Assembly (NCBI GenBank): GCA_949825025.1
Contig: OX463782.1
Location: forward strand, 434,001-498,000
Length of the DNA: 64,000 nt
Reading direction: 5' to 3'
Source: Siphlonurus alternatus
Taxonomy: Eukaryota; Arthropoda; Insecta; Ephemeroptera; Siphlonuridae
The stretch's first letter is position 1. Every line of letters begins with the position of its first letter. Below are positions 14,801-29,536 of the stretch, piece by piece. A program made the translations under genes and the position numbers. The notes beneath the pieces are model-generated. The model ran no database searches. It was not told the origin of the DNA and saw only the letters and a program-made list of their open reading frames with translations.

Positions 14801-16322
14801 TTGAATTGAATTGATTTGATTTGATTTGAATTGAATTGACTTGAATTGGATCAATTGAATAAATGAATTGAATTGATTTGAATTGAATAAATGAATTGAA
14901 TTGAATTGAATTGAATTGAATTGAATAAATGAATTAAATAAATTTGAATTGATTTGAATTGATTTGAATTGAATTAAATTGAATTTATTGAATTTAATTG
15001 AATTAAATTGAATAAATGAATTGATTTGATTTGAATTGAATGAAATTGAATTGAATTGATTTGAATTGAATGGAATTGATTTGAATTGACTTGAATTGAA
15101 TGAATTGAATAAATAAATTGACTTGATTTGAATTGAATTGAATAAATGAATTGAATTGAATTAAATAAGTGAATTGAATTGAATTGAATAAATGAATTAA
15201 ATTGAATTGAATTGAATTGATTTGAATTGAACTGCATTGAATTGAATTGAATTGATTTGAATTGAATGAAATGAATTGAATAAATGAATTGAATTGATTT
15301 GAATTGATTTGAATTGAATTGATTTGAATTGATTGAATTGAATTGACTTGAATTGAATTAATGAATTGAATTGAATTAAATTGAATTGAAATAAATTGAA
15401 TTGAATTGAATAAATGAATTGAATTAAATTAAATTAAATTGAATTGAATTGAATAAATGAATTGAATTGATTTGAATTGAATTGAATTGAATTGAATTGA
15501 ATTGAATTGAATTGAATAAATGAATTGAATTGATTTGAATTCAATTGAATTAAATTGAATTGAAATAAATTGAATTGAATTGAATAAATGAATTGAATTA
15601 AATTAAGTTGAATTGAATTGAATAAATGAATTGAATTGCATTGATTTGAATTGAATTGAATTGAATAAATGAATTGAATTAAATTAAATTGATTTGAATT
15701 GACTTGAATTGAATGAATTGAATAAAAGAATTGAATTGATTTTAATTGAATTAAATTAAATTAAATTGATTTGAATTGAATTGATTTGAATTGAATTGAA
15801 TTGAATTGAATTGATTTGATTTGATTTGAATTGAATTGACTTGAATTGAATCAATTGAATAAATGAATTGAATTGATTTGAATTGAATTGAATGAATTGA
15901 ATAAATGAATTGAATTGAATTGAATTGAATAAATGAATTAAATAAATTTGAATTGAATTGAATTAAATTGAATTTAATTGAATTGAATTGAATTGAATTG
16001 AATAAATGAATTGAATTGAATTGAATTAAATAAGTGAATTGAATTGAATAAATGAACTGAACTGCATTGAATTGAATTGAATTGAATTAATTTGAATTGA
16101 TTTAAATTGAATTGACTTGAATTGACTTGAATTGAATGAATTGAATAAATGAATTGAATTGATTTGAATTGAATGAAATTGAATTGAATTGATTTGAATT
16201 GAATTGAACTGCATTGAATTGAATTGAATTGATTTGAATTGATTTGAATTGAAATGAATTGAATAAATGAATTGAATTGATTTGAATTAATTTGAATTGA
16301 ATTTATTTGAATTGATTGAATT
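11874..16322 (+). repeat. Satellite unit B2 (type B, 4.4 kb)
   Basis: Type B head with TTCGAA at 12,020-12,025 and the two-copy taagtg...actgcattg module. It has the gaactgcattgaatag variant near 13,807 that is private to B2, B3, B5 and B6. Unlike B1 it has a complete middle module (ending near 15,237). The tail is B-type with GAATTC at 15,537-15,542. It is about 0.5 kb longer than an A unit; roughly 0.4 kb of this is the second taagtg module. It looks like the full-length, unrearranged B unit and is a sensible reference for type B. Confidence 0.84.
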
Positions 16323-19300
16323 GAATTAACTTGAATTGAATAATTAAATTGAATTGATTTGAATTGAATTGAATTAAATTGAATTGAAATAAATTGAATT
16401 GAATTGAATAAATGAATTGAATTAACTTGAATTGAATTGAATTGAAATGAATTGAATAAATGAATTGAATTGATTCGAATTGAATTGAACTGAAATGAAT
16501 TGAATAAATGAATTGAATTGATTTGAATTGAATTGAATTGAATTGAATTGAATTAATTTGAATTGATTTGAATTGAATTAAATTGATTTGAATTGAATTG
16601 AATTGAATTGACTTGAATTGAATGAATTGAATAAAAGAATTGAATTGATTTGAATTGAATTAAATTAAATTAAATTGAATTAAATTGAATTGATTTGAAT
16701 TGAATTGAATTGATTGAATTGAATTGAATTAAATTGAATTAAATTAAATAAGTGAATTGAATTGAATTGAATAAATGAATTGAATTGAATTGAATTGATT
16801 TGAATTGAACTGCATTGAATTGAATTGAATTGAATAAATGAATTGAATTGATCTGAATTGATTTGAATTGAATTGATTTGAATTGAAATGAATTGAATAA
16901 ATGAATTGAATTGATTTGAATTAAATTGATTTGAATTGATTGAATTGAATTGACTTGAATTGAATAAATGAATTGAATTGATTTGAATTGAATTGAATTA
17001 AATTGAATTAAATTGATTTGAATTGAATCGAATTGAATTGATTTGAATTGAATTGATTTGAATTGATTGAATTGAATTGACTTGAATTGAATAATTGAAT
17101 TGAATTGATTTAAATTGAATTGACTTGAATTGAATCAATTGAATAAATGAATTGAATTGATTTGAATTGAATTAAATTGATTTGAATTGAATCGAATTGA
17201 ATTGATTTGAATTAATTTGAATTGATTTGAATTGATTTGAATTGAATTGATTTGAATTGAAATGAATTGAATTAATGAATTGAATTGATTTGAATTGATT
17301 TGAATTGAATTGATTTGAATTGATTGAATTAAATTGACTTGAATTGAATAAATGAATTGAATTGATTTGAATTGAATTAAATTGAATTAAAATAAATTGA
17401 ATTGAATTGAATAAATGAATTGAATTAAATTATATTGAATTGAATTGAATTAAATTGAATTGAATTGAATAAATGAATTGAATGAATGAATTGAATTGAA
17501 TTGATTTGAATTGAATTGAATTGAATTGAATAAATGAATTGAATTGCATTGATTTAAATTGAATTGAATTGAATTGAATAAATGAATTGAATAAATTTGA
17601 ATTGATTTGAATTGAAATAAATTAAATTGATTTGAATTGAATAAATGAATTGAATTGCATTGATTTGAATTGAATTGAATTGAATTGAATTGAATAAATG
17701 AATTTAATTGATTTGAATTGATTTGAATTGAATTGATTTGAATTGAATTGAATTGATTTGAATTGAAATGAATTGAATAAATGAATTGAATTGATTTGAA
17801 TTGATTTGAATTGATTGAATTGAATTGACTTGAATTGAATAAATGAATTGATTTGATTTGAATTGAATTGAATTAAATTGAATTGAAATAAATTGAATTG
17901 AATTGAATAAATGAATTGAATTAAATTAAATTGAATTGAATTGAATTGAATAAATAAATTGAATGAATGAATTGAATTGAATTGATTTGAATTGAATTGA
18001 ATTGAATTGAATTGAATAAATGAATTGAATTGCATTGATTTGAATTGAATTGAATTGAATTGAATTGAATTGAATTGAATAAATGAATTGAATAAATTTG
18101 AATTGATTTGAATTGAATTAAATTAAATTGATTTGAATTGACTTGAATTGAATGAATTGAATAAAAGAATTGAATTGATTTTAATTGAATTAAATTAAAT
18201 TAAATTAAATTAAATTGAATTGAATTGATTTGAATTGAATTGAATTGATTTGAATTGAATTAAATTGAATTGAATTGATTTGATTTGAATTGAATTGACT
18301 TGAATTGAATCAATTGAATAAATGAATTGAATGGATTTGAATTGAATCGAATTGAATTGAATAAATGAATTGAATTAAATTGAATTGAATTGAATTGAAT
18401 AAATGAATTGAATGAATGAATTGAATTGAATTGAATTGAATTGAATTGAATTGAATTGAATTGAATTGAATTGAATTGAATAAATGAATTGAATTGCATT
18501 GATTTGAATTGAATTGAATTGAATTGAATTGAATAAATGAATAGAATAAATTTGAATTGATTTGAATTGATATAAATTAAATTGATTTGAATTAAATTGA
18601 CTTGAATTGAATGAATTGAATAAAAGAATTGAATTGATTTGAATTGAATTAAATTAAATTGAATTAAATTGAATTGATTTGAATTGAATTGATTTGAATT
18701 GAATTGAATTGAATTGACTTGAATTGGATCAATTGAATAAATGAATTGAATTGATTTGAATTGAATAAATGAATTGAATTGAATTGAATTGAATTGAATA
18801 AATGAATTAAATAAATTTGAATTGATTTGAATTGATTTGAATTGAATTAAATTGAATTTATTGAATTTAATTGAATTGAATTGAATAAATGAATTGATTT
18901 GATTTGAATTGAATGAAATTGAATTGAATTGATTTGAATTGAATGGAATTGATTTGAATTGACTTGAATTGAATGAATTGAATAAATAAATTGACTTGAT
19001 TTGAATTGAATTGAATAAATGAATTGAATTGAATTAAATAAGTGAATTGAATTGAATTGAATAAATGAATTAAATTGAATTGAATTGAATTGATTTGAAT
19101 TGAACTGCATTGAATTGAATTGAATTGAATTGAATTGAATGAAATGAATTGAATAAATGAATTGAATTGATTTGAATTGAATTGAATTGATTTGAATTGA
19201 TTGAATTGAATTGACTTGAATTGAATTAATGAATTGAATTGATTTGAATTGAATTGAATTAAATTGAATTGAAATAAATTGAATTGAATTGAATAAATGA

Positions 19301-20249
19301 ATTGAATTAAATTAAATTAAATTGAATTGAATTGAATTGAATAAATGAATTGAATTGATTTGAATTGAATTGAATTGAATAAATGAATTGAATTGATTTG
19401 AATTGAATTGAATTGATTTGATTGAATTGAATATTGACTTGAATTGAATTAATGAATTGAATTGATTTGAATTGAATTGAATTAAATTGAATTGAAATAA
19501 ATTGAATTGAATTGAATAAATGAATTGAATTAAATTAAATTGAATTGAATTGAATAAATGAATTGAATTGCATTGATTTGAATTGAATTGAATTGAATAA
19601 ATGAATTGAATTAAATTAAATTGATTTGAATTGACTTGAATTGAATGAATTGAATAAAAGAATTGAATTGATTTTAATTGAATTAAATTAAATTAAATTG
19701 ATTTGAATTGAATTGATTTGAATTGAATTGAATTGAATTGATTTGATTTGAATTGAATTGACTTGAATTGAATCAATTGAATAAATGAATTGAATTGATT
19801 TGAATTGAATTGAATGAATTGAATAAATGAATTGAATTGAATTGAATTGAATAAATGAATTAAATAAATTTGAATTGAATTGAATTAAATTGAATTTAAT
19901 TGAATTGAATTGAATTGAATTGAATTGAATTGAATTGAATAAATGAATTGAATTGAATTGAATTAAATAAGTGAATTGAATTGAATAAATGAACTGAACT
20001 GCATTGAATTGAATTGAATTGAATTAATTTGAATTGATTTAAATTGAATTGACTTGAATTGAATGAATTGAATAAATGAATTGAATTGATTTGAATTGAA
20101 TGAAATTGAATTGAATTGATTTGAATTGAACTGCATTGAATTGAATTGAATTGATTTGAATTGAATTGATTTGAATTGAAATGAATTGAATAAATGAATT
20201 GAATTGATTTGAATTAATTTGAATTGAATTGATTTGAATTGATTGAATT
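16323..20249 (+). repeat. Satellite unit A3 (type A, 3.9 kb)
   Basis: Type A head with TTCGAA at 16,474-16,479; aaattatattg near 17,428; complete middle module ending near 19,110; tail with gaatattgacttg near 19,431 as in A2. The spacing to the next anchor (3,927 bp) matches A1 and A2. A small private change, gaatttatttg in place of gaattgatttg, lies just before the anchor at about 16,300. Confidence 0.85.
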
Positions 20250-23200
20250 GAATTAACTTGAATTGAATAATTAAATTGAATTGATTTGAATTGAATTAAA
20301 TTGAATTGAAATAAATTGAATTGAATTGAATAAATGAATTGAATTAACTTGAATTGAATTGAATTGAAAAGAATTGAATAATTGAATTGAATTGATTCGA
20401 ATTGAATGAATTGAATAAAAGAATTGAATTGATTTGAATTGAATTAAATTAAATTGAATTAAATTGAATTGATTTGAATTGAATTGAATTGAATTGATTG
20501 AATTGAATTGAATTAAATTGAATTAAATTAAATAAGTGAATTGAATTGAATTGAATAAATGAATTGAATTGAATTGATTTGAATTGAACTGCATTGAATT
20601 GAATTGAATTGAATAAATGATTTGAATTGATTTGAATTGAATTAATTTGAATTGAAATGAATTGAATAAATGAATTGAATTGATTTGAATTGATTGAATT
20701 GAATTGACTTGAATAAATGAATTGAATTGATTTGAATTGAATTGAATAAATGAATTGAATTAAATTGAATTGAATTGAATTAAATTGAATTGAATAAATG
20801 AATTGAATGAATGAATTGAATTGAATTGAATTGAATTGAATTGATTTGAATTGACTTGAATTGAATAAATAAATTGACTTGATTTGAATTGAATTGAATA
20901 AATGAATTGAATTGAATTGAATTAAATAAGTGAATTGAATTGAATTGAATAAATGAATTGAATTGAATTGAATTGATTTGAATTGAACTGCATTGAATTG
21001 AATTGAATTGAATAAATGAATTGAATTGATCTGAATTGATTTGAATTGAATTGATTTGAATTGAAATGAATTGAATAAATGAATTGAATTGATTTGAATT
21101 AAGTTGAATTGATTGAATTGAATTGACTTGAATTGAATAAATGAATTGAATTGAATTGAATTAAATTGAATTGAATTAAATTGATTTGAATTGAATCGAA
21201 TTGAATTGATTTGAATTGAATTGATTTGAATTGATTGAATTGAATTGACTTGAATTGAATAATTGAATTGAATTGATTTAAATTGAATTGACTTGAATTG
21301 AATCAATTGAATAAATGAATTGAATTGATTTGAATTGAATTAAATTGATTTGAATTGAATCGAATTGAATTGATTTGAATTGATTTGAATTGATTTGAAT
21401 TGATTTGAATTGAATTGATTTGAATTGAAATGAATTGAATTAATGAATTGAATTGATTTGAATTGATTTGAATTGAATTGATTTGAATTGATTGAATTAA
21501 ATTGACTTGAATTGAATAAATGAATTGAATTGATTTGAATTGAATTAAATTGAATTAAAATAAATTGACTTGAATTGAATAAATGAATTGAATGAATGAA
21601 TTGAATTGAATTGATTTGAATTGAATTGAATTGAATTGAATAAATGAATTGAATTGCATTGATTTAAATTGAATTGAATTGAATTGAATAAATGAATTGA
21701 ATAAATTTGAATTGATTTGAATTGAAATAAATTAAATTGATTTGAATTGAATAAATGAATTGAATTGAATTGAATTGAATTGAATTAAATTGAATTGATT
21801 TGAATTGATTTGATTTGAATTGAATTGAATTGACTTGAATTGAATCAATTGAATAAATGAATTGAATTGATTTGAATTGAATTAAATTGAATTGATTTGA
21901 ATTGATTGAATTGAATTGACTTGAATTGAATAAATGAATTGAATTGATTTGAATTGATTTGAATTGAATTGATTTGAATTGAAATGAATTGAATTAATGA
22001 ATTGAAATGAATTGAATTAATGAATTGAACTGCATTGAATAGAATTGAATTGAATTGAATTAATGAATTGATTTGAATTGATTTGAATTGAATTGATTTG
22101 AATTGAAATGAATTGAATAAATGAATTGAATTGATTTGAATTGATTTGAATTGATTGAATTGAATTGACTTGAATTGAATAAATGAATTGATTTGATTTG
22201 AATTGAATTGAATTAAATTGAATTGAAATAAATTGAATTGAATTGAATAAATGAATTGAATTAAATTAAATTGAATTGAATTGAATTGAATAAATAAATT
22301 GAATGAATGAATTGAATTGAATTGATTTGAATTGAATTGAATTGAATTGAATTGAATAAATGAATTGAATTGCATTGATTTGAATTGAATTGAATTGAAT
22401 TGAATTGAATTGAATTGAATAAATGAATTGAATAAATTTGAATTGATTTGAATTGAATTAAATTAAATTGATTTGAATTGACTTGAATTGAATGAATTGA
22501 ATAAAAGAATTGAATTGATTTTAATTGAATTAAATTAAATTAAATTAAATTAAATTGAATTGAATTGATTTGAATTGAATTGAATTGATTTGAATTGAAT
22601 TAAATTGAATTGAATTGATTTGATTTGAATTGAATTGACTTGAATTGAATCAATTGAATAAATGAATTGAATGGATTTGAATTGAATCGAATTGAATTGA
22701 ATAAATGAATTGAATTAAATTGAATTGAATTGAATTGAATAAATGAATTGAATGAATGAATTGAATTGAATTGAATTGAATTGAATTGAATTGAATTGAA
22801 TTGAATAAATGAATTGAATTGCATTGATTTGAATTGAATTGAATTGAATTGAATTGAATAAATGAATAGAATAAATTTGAATTGATTTGAATTGATATAA
22901 ATTAAATTGATTTGAATTAAATTGACTTGAATTGAATGAATTGAATAAAAGAATTGAATTGATTTGAATTGAATTAAATTGAATTAAATTGAATTGATTT
23001 GAATTGAATTGATTTGAATTGAATTGAATTGAATTGATTTGATTTGATTTGAATTGAATTGACTTGAATTGGATCAATTGAATAAATGAATTGAATTGAT
23101 TTGAATTGAATAAATGAATTGAATTGAATTGAATTGAATTGAATTGAATAAATGAATTAAATAAATTTGAATTGATTTGAATTGATTTGAATTGAATTAA

Positions 23201-24540
23201 ATTGAATTTATTGAATTTAATTGAATTAAATTGAATAAATGAATTGATTTGATTTGAATTGAATGAAATTGAATTGAATTGATTTGAATTGAATGGAATT
23301 GATTTGAATTGACTTGAATTGAATGAATTGAATAAATAAATTGACTTGATTTGAATTGAATTGAATAAATGAATTGAATTGAATTAAATAAGTGAATTGA
23401 ATTGAATTGAATAAATGAATTAAATTGAATTGAATTGAATTGATTTGAATTGAACTGCATTGAATTGAATTGAATTGATTTGAATTGAATTGAATGAAAT
23501 GAATTGAATAAATGAATTGAATTGATTTGAATTGATTTGAATTGAATTGATTTGAATTGATTGAATTGAATTGACTTGAATTGAATTAATGAATTGAATT
23601 GATTTGAATTGAATTGAATTAAATTGAATTGAAATAAATTGAATTGAATTGAATAAATGAATTGAATTAAATTAAATTAAATTGAATTGAATTGAATAAA
23701 TGAATTGAATTGATTTGAATTGAATTGAATTGAATTGAATTGAATTGAATAAATGAATTGAATTGATTTGAATTCAATTGAATTAAATTGAATTGAAATA
23801 AATTGAATTGAATTGAATAAATGAATTGAATTAAATTAAGTTGAATTGAATTGAATAAATGAATTGAATTGCATTGATTTGAATTGAATTGAATTGAATA
23901 AATGAATTGAATTAAATTAAATTGATTTGAATTGACTTGAATTGAATGAATTGAATAAAAGAATTGAATTGATTTTAATTGAATTAAATTAAATTAAATT
24001 GATTTGAATTGAATTGATTTGAATTGAATTGAATTGAATTGAATTGATTTGATTTGAATTGAATTGACTTGAATTGAATCAATTGAATAAATGAATTGAA
24101 TTGATTTGAATTGAATTGAATGAATTGAATAAATGAATTGAATTGAATTGAATTGAATAAATGAATTAAATAAATTTGAATTGAATTGAATTAAATTGAA
24201 TTTAATTGAATTGAATTGAATTGAATTGAATAAATGAATTGAATTGAATTGAATTAAATAAGTGAATTGAATTGAATAAATGAACTGAACTGCATTGAAT
24301 TGAATTGAATTGAATTAATTTGAATTGATTTAAATTGAATTGACTTGAATTGAATGAATTGAATAAATGAATTGAATTGATTTGAATTGAATGAAATTGA
24401 ATTGAATTGATTTGAATTGAACTGCATTGAATTGAATTGAATTGATTTGAATTGAATTGATTTGAATTGAAATGAATTGAATAAATGAATTGAATTGATT
24501 TGAATTAATTTGAATTGAATTGATTTGAATTGATTGAATT
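20250..24540 (+). repeat. Satellite unit B3 (type B with 143 bp deletion, 4.3 kb)
   Basis: Type B head with TTCGAA at 20,396-20,401. Directly after it the sequence jumps to aatgaattgaataaaag. In B5 these two points are 163 bp apart and here 20 bp apart, so 143 bp including gaactgaaatg and gaatttaatttaattg is missing. The rest is typical of B: two taagtg modules, gaactgcattgaatag near 22,027, the middle module ending near 23,460, and GAATTC at 23,770-23,775 in the tail. Confidence 0.83.
20394..20421 (+). other. Deletion join in B3 (143 bp lost)
   Basis: gattcgaattg runs straight into aatgaattgaataaaag. In B5 the same two marks (29,681 and 29,844) are separated by 163 bp; here (20,394 and 20,414) by 20 bp. 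Both sides of the missing segment have gaattgaa words, which would allow slippage or misaligned repair. Confidence 0.8.
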
Positions 24541-25594
24541 GAATTAACTTGAATTGAATAATTAAATTGAATTGATTTGAATTGAATTGAATTAAATTGA
24601 ATTGAAATAAATTGAATTGAATTGAATAAATGAATTGAATTAACTTGAATTGAATTGAATTGAAAAGAATTGAATAATTGAATTGAATTGATTCGAATTG
24701 AATTGAACTGAAATGAATTGAATAAATGAATTGAATTGATTTGAATTGAATTGAATTTAATTTAATTAATTTGAATTGATTTGAATTGAATTGAATTAAA
24801 TTGATTTGAATTGAATTGAATTGAATTGACTTGAATTGAATGAATTGAATAAAAGAATTGAATTGATTTGAATTGAATTAAATTAAATTAAATTGAATTA
24901 AATTGAATTGATTTGAATTGAATTGAATTGATTGAATTGAATTGAATTAAATTGAATTAAATTAAATAAGTGAATTGAATTGAATTGAATAAATGAATTG
25001 AATTGAATTGAATTGATTTGAATTGAACTGCATTGAATTGAATTGAATTGAATAAATGATTTGAATTGATTTGAATTGAATTAATTTGAATTGAAATGAA
25101 TTGCATAAATGAATTGAATTGATTTGAATTGATTGAATTGAATTGACTTGAATAAATGAATTGAATTGATTTGAATTGAATTGAATAAATGAATTGAATT
25201 AAATTAAATTGAATTGAATTAAATTGAATTGAATAAATGAATTGAATGAATGAATTGAATTGAATTGAATTGAATTGATTTGAATTGACTTGAATTGAAT
25301 AAATAAATTGACTTGATTTGAATTGAATTGAATAAATGAATTGAATTGAATTGAATTAAATAAGTGAATTGAATTGAATTGAATTAATTTGAATTGATTT
25401 AAATTGAATTAACTTGAATTGAATGAATTGAATAAATGAATTGAATTGATTTGAATTGAATGAAATTGAATTGAATTGAACTGCATTGAATTGAATTGAA
25501 TTGATTTGAATTGATTTGAATTGAAATGAATTGAATAAATGAATTGAATTGATTTGAATTAATTTGAATTGAATTGATTTGAATTGATTGAATT
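24541..25594 (+). repeat. Satellite unit B4, truncated (1.05 kb)
   Basis: Only the head of a type B unit is present: gaaaagaattgaataattg, TTCGAA at 24,692-24,697, the first taagtg...actgcattg module and the start of the second. At about 25,370-25,390 the sequence changes from the second taagtg module of B to the end of a unit tail (gaattaatttgaattg, then gaactgcattg), which leads into the next anchor. The middle module and most of the tail are absent. Both parents carry aaataagtgaattgaattgaa at the join, so misaligned exchange between homologous words is the likely cause. Confidence 0.82.
25370..25390 (+). other. Recombination join B4 head to a unit tail
   Basis: Left of the join the sequence is the second taagtg module of a B unit; right of it is gaattaatttgaattgattt, which in intact tails follows the last taagtg (for example near 7,700-7,780). 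The join removes most of one unit, leaving two anchors only 1,054 bp apart. Confidence 0.8.
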
Positions 25595-28500
25595 GAATTA
25601 ACTTGAATTGAATAATTAAATTGAATTGATTTGAATTGAATTGAATTAAATTGAATTGAAATAAATTGAATTGAATTGAATAAATGAATTGAATTAACTT
25701 GAATTGAATTGAATTGAAATGAATTGAATAAATGAATTGAATTGATTCGAATTGAATTGAACTGAAATGAATTGAATAAATGAATTGAATTGATTTGAAT
25801 TGAATTGAATTGAATTGAATTGAATTGAATTGAATTAATTTGAATTGATTTGAATTGAATTAAATTGATTTGAATTGAATTGAATTGAATTGACTTGAAT
25901 TGAATGAATTGAATAAAAGAATTGAATTGATTTGAATTGAATTAAATTAAATTAAATTGAATTAAATTGAATTGATTTGAATTGAATTGAATTGATTGAA
26001 TTGAATTGAATTAAATTAAATAAGTGAATTGAATTGAATTGAATAAATGAATTGAATTGAATTGAATTGATTTGAATTGAACTGCATTGAATTGAATTGA
26101 ATTGAATAAATGAATTGAATTGATCTGAATTGATTTGAATTGAATTGATTTGAATTGAAATGAATTGAATAAATGAATTGAATTGATTTGAATTAAATTG
26201 ATTTGAATTGATTGAATTGAATTGACTTGAATTGAATAAATGAATTGAATTGATTTGAATTGAATTAAATTGAATTAAATTGATTTGAATTGAATCGAAT
26301 TGAATTGATTTGAATTGAATTGATTTGAATTGATTGAATTGAATTGACTTGAATTGAATAATTGAATTGAATTGATTTAAATTGAATTGACTTGAATTGA
26401 ATCAATTGAATAAATGAATTGAATTGATTTGAATTGAATTAAATTGATTTGAATTGAATCGAATTGAATTGATTTGAATTAATTTGAATTGATTTGAATT
26501 GATTTGAATTGAATTGATTTGAATTGAAATGAATTGAATTAATGAATTGAATTGATTTGAATTGATTTGAATTGAATTGATTTGAATTGATTGAATTAAA
26601 TTGACTTGAATTGAATAAATGAATTGAATTGATTTGAATTGAATTAAATTGAATTAAAATAAATTGAATTGAATTGAATAAATGAATTGAATTAAATTAT
26701 ATTGAATTGAATTGAATTAAATTGAAATGAATTGAATAAATGAATTGAATGAATGAATTGAATTGAATTGATTTGAATTGAATTGAATTGAATTGAATAA
26801 ATGAATTGAATTGCATTGATTTAAATTGAATTGAATTGAATTGAATAAATGAATTGAATAAATTTGAATTGATTTGAATTGAAATAAATTAAATTAATTT
26901 GAATTGAATAAATGAATTGAATTGCATTGATTTGAATTGAATTGAATTGAATTGAATAAATGAATTTAATTGATTTGAATTGATTTGAATTGAATTGATT
27001 TGAATTGAATTGAATTGATTTGAATTGAAATGAATTGAATAAATGAATTGAATTGATTTGAATTGATTTGAATTGATTGAATTGAATTGACTTGAATTGA
27101 ATAAATGAATTGATTTGATTTGAATTGAATTGAATTAAATTGAATTGAAATAAATTGAATTGAATTGAATAAATGAATTGAATTAAATTAAATTGAATTG
27201 AATTGAATTGAATAAATAAATTGAATGAATGAATTGAATTGAATTGATTTGAATTGAATTGAATTGAATTGAATTGAATAAATGAATTGAATTGCATTGA
27301 TTTGAATTGAATTGAATTGAATTGAATTGAATTGAATAAATGAATTGAATAAATTTGAATTGATTTGAATTGAATTAAATTAAATTGATTTGAATTGACT
27401 TGAATTGAATGAATTGAATAAAAGAATTGAATTGATTTTAATTGAATTAAATTAAATTAAATTAAATTAAATTAAATTGAATTGAATTGATTTGAATTGA
27501 ATTGAATTGATTTGAATTGAATTAAATTGAATTGAATTGATTTGATTTGAATTGAATTGACTTGAATTGAATCAATTGAATAAATGAATTGAATGGATTT
27601 GAATTGAATCGAATTGAATTGAATAAATGAATTGAATTAAATTGAATTGAATTGAATTGAATAAATGAATTGAATGAATGAATTGAATTGAATTGAATTG
27701 AATTGAATTGAATTGAATTGAATTGAATTGAATTGAATTGAATTGAATTGAATTGAATAAATGAATTGAATTGCATTGATTTGAATTGAATTGAATTGAA
27801 TTGAATTGAATTGAATAAAAGAATAGAATAAATTTGAATTGATTTGAATTGATATAAATTAAATTGATTTGAATTAAATTGACTTGAATTGAATGAATTG
27901 AATAAAAGAATTGAATTGATTTGAATTGAATTAAATTAAATTGAATTAAATTGAATTGATTTGAATTGAATTGATTTGAATTGAATTGAATTGAATTGAC
28001 TTGAATTGGATCAATTGAATAAATGAATTGAATTGATTTGAATTGAATAAATGAATTGAATTGAATTGAATTGAATTGAATAAATGAATTAAATAAATTT
28101 GAATTGATTTGAATTGATTTGAATTGAATTAAATTGAATTTATTGAATTTAATTGAATTGAATTGAATAAATGAATTGATTTGATTTGAATTGAATGAAA
28201 TTGAATTGAATTGATTTGAATTGAATGGAATTGATTTGAATTGACTTGAATTGAATGAATTGAATAAATAAATTGACTTGATTTGAATTGAATTGAATAA
28301 ATGAATTGAATTGAATTAAATAAGTGAATTGAATTGAATTGAATAAATGAATTAAATTGAATTGAATTGAATTGATTTGAATTGAACTGCATTGAATTGA
28401 ATTGAATTGATTTGAATTGAATTGAATGAAATGAATTGAATAAATGAATTGAATTGATTTGAATTGAATTGAATTGATTTGAATTGATTGAATTGAATTG

Positions 28501-29536
28501 ACTTGAATTGAATTGAATTAATGAATTGAATTGATTTGAATTGAATTGAATTAAATTGAATTGAAATAAATTGAATTGAATTGAATAAATGAATTGAATT
28601 AAATTAAATTAAATTGAATTGAATTGAATTGAATAAATGAATTGAATTGATTTGAATTGAATTGAATTGAATAAATGAATTGAATTGATTTGAATTGAAT
28701 TGAATTGATTTGATTGAATTGAATATTGACTTGAATTGAATTAATGAATTGAATTGATTTGAATTGAATTGAATTAAATTGAATTGAAATAAATTGAATT
28801 GAATTGAATAAATGAATTGAATTAAATTAAATTGAATTGAATTGAATAAATGAATTGAATTGCATTGATTTGAATTGAATTGAATTGAATAAATGAATTG
28901 AATTAAATTAAATTGATTTGAATTGACTTGAATTGAATGAATTGAATAAAAGAATTGAATTGATTTTAATTGAATTAAATTAAATTAAATTGATTTGAAT
29001 TGAATTGATTTGAATTGAATTGAATTGAATTGATTTGATTTGAATTGAATTGACTTGAATTGAATCAATTGAATAAATGAATTGAATTGATTTGAATTGA
29101 ATTGAATGAATTGAATAAATGAATTGAATTGAATTGAATTGAATAAATGAATTAAATAAATTTGAATTGAATTGAATTAAATTGAATTTAATTGAATTGA
29201 ATTGAATTGAATTGAATTGAATTGAATAAATGAATTGAATTGAATTGAATTAAATAAGTGAATTGAATTGAATAAATGAACTGAACTGCATTGAATTGAA
29301 TTGAATTGAATTAATTTGAATTGATTTAAATTGAATTGACTTGAATTGAATGAATTGAATAAATGAATTGAATTGATTTGAATTGAATGAAATTGAATTG
29401 AATTGATTTGAATTGAACTGCATTGAATTGAATTGAATTGATTTGAATTGAATTGATTTGAATTGAAATGAATTGAATAAATGAATTGAATTGATTTGAA
29501 TTAATTTGAATTGAATTGATTTGAATTGATTGAATT
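25595..29536 (+). repeat. Satellite unit A4 (type A, 3.9 kb)
   Basis: Type A head with TTCGAA at 25,746-25,751; aaattatattg near 26,696; middle module ending near 28,392; tail with gaatattgacttg near 28,721. It contains one of the longer uninterrupted (GAATT)n runs (about 27,679-27,757). Its second part, from about 26,955, is the left end of the 5.7 kb segment that is repeated from about 32,655. It is the last complete A unit before a run of B units. Confidence 0.84.
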
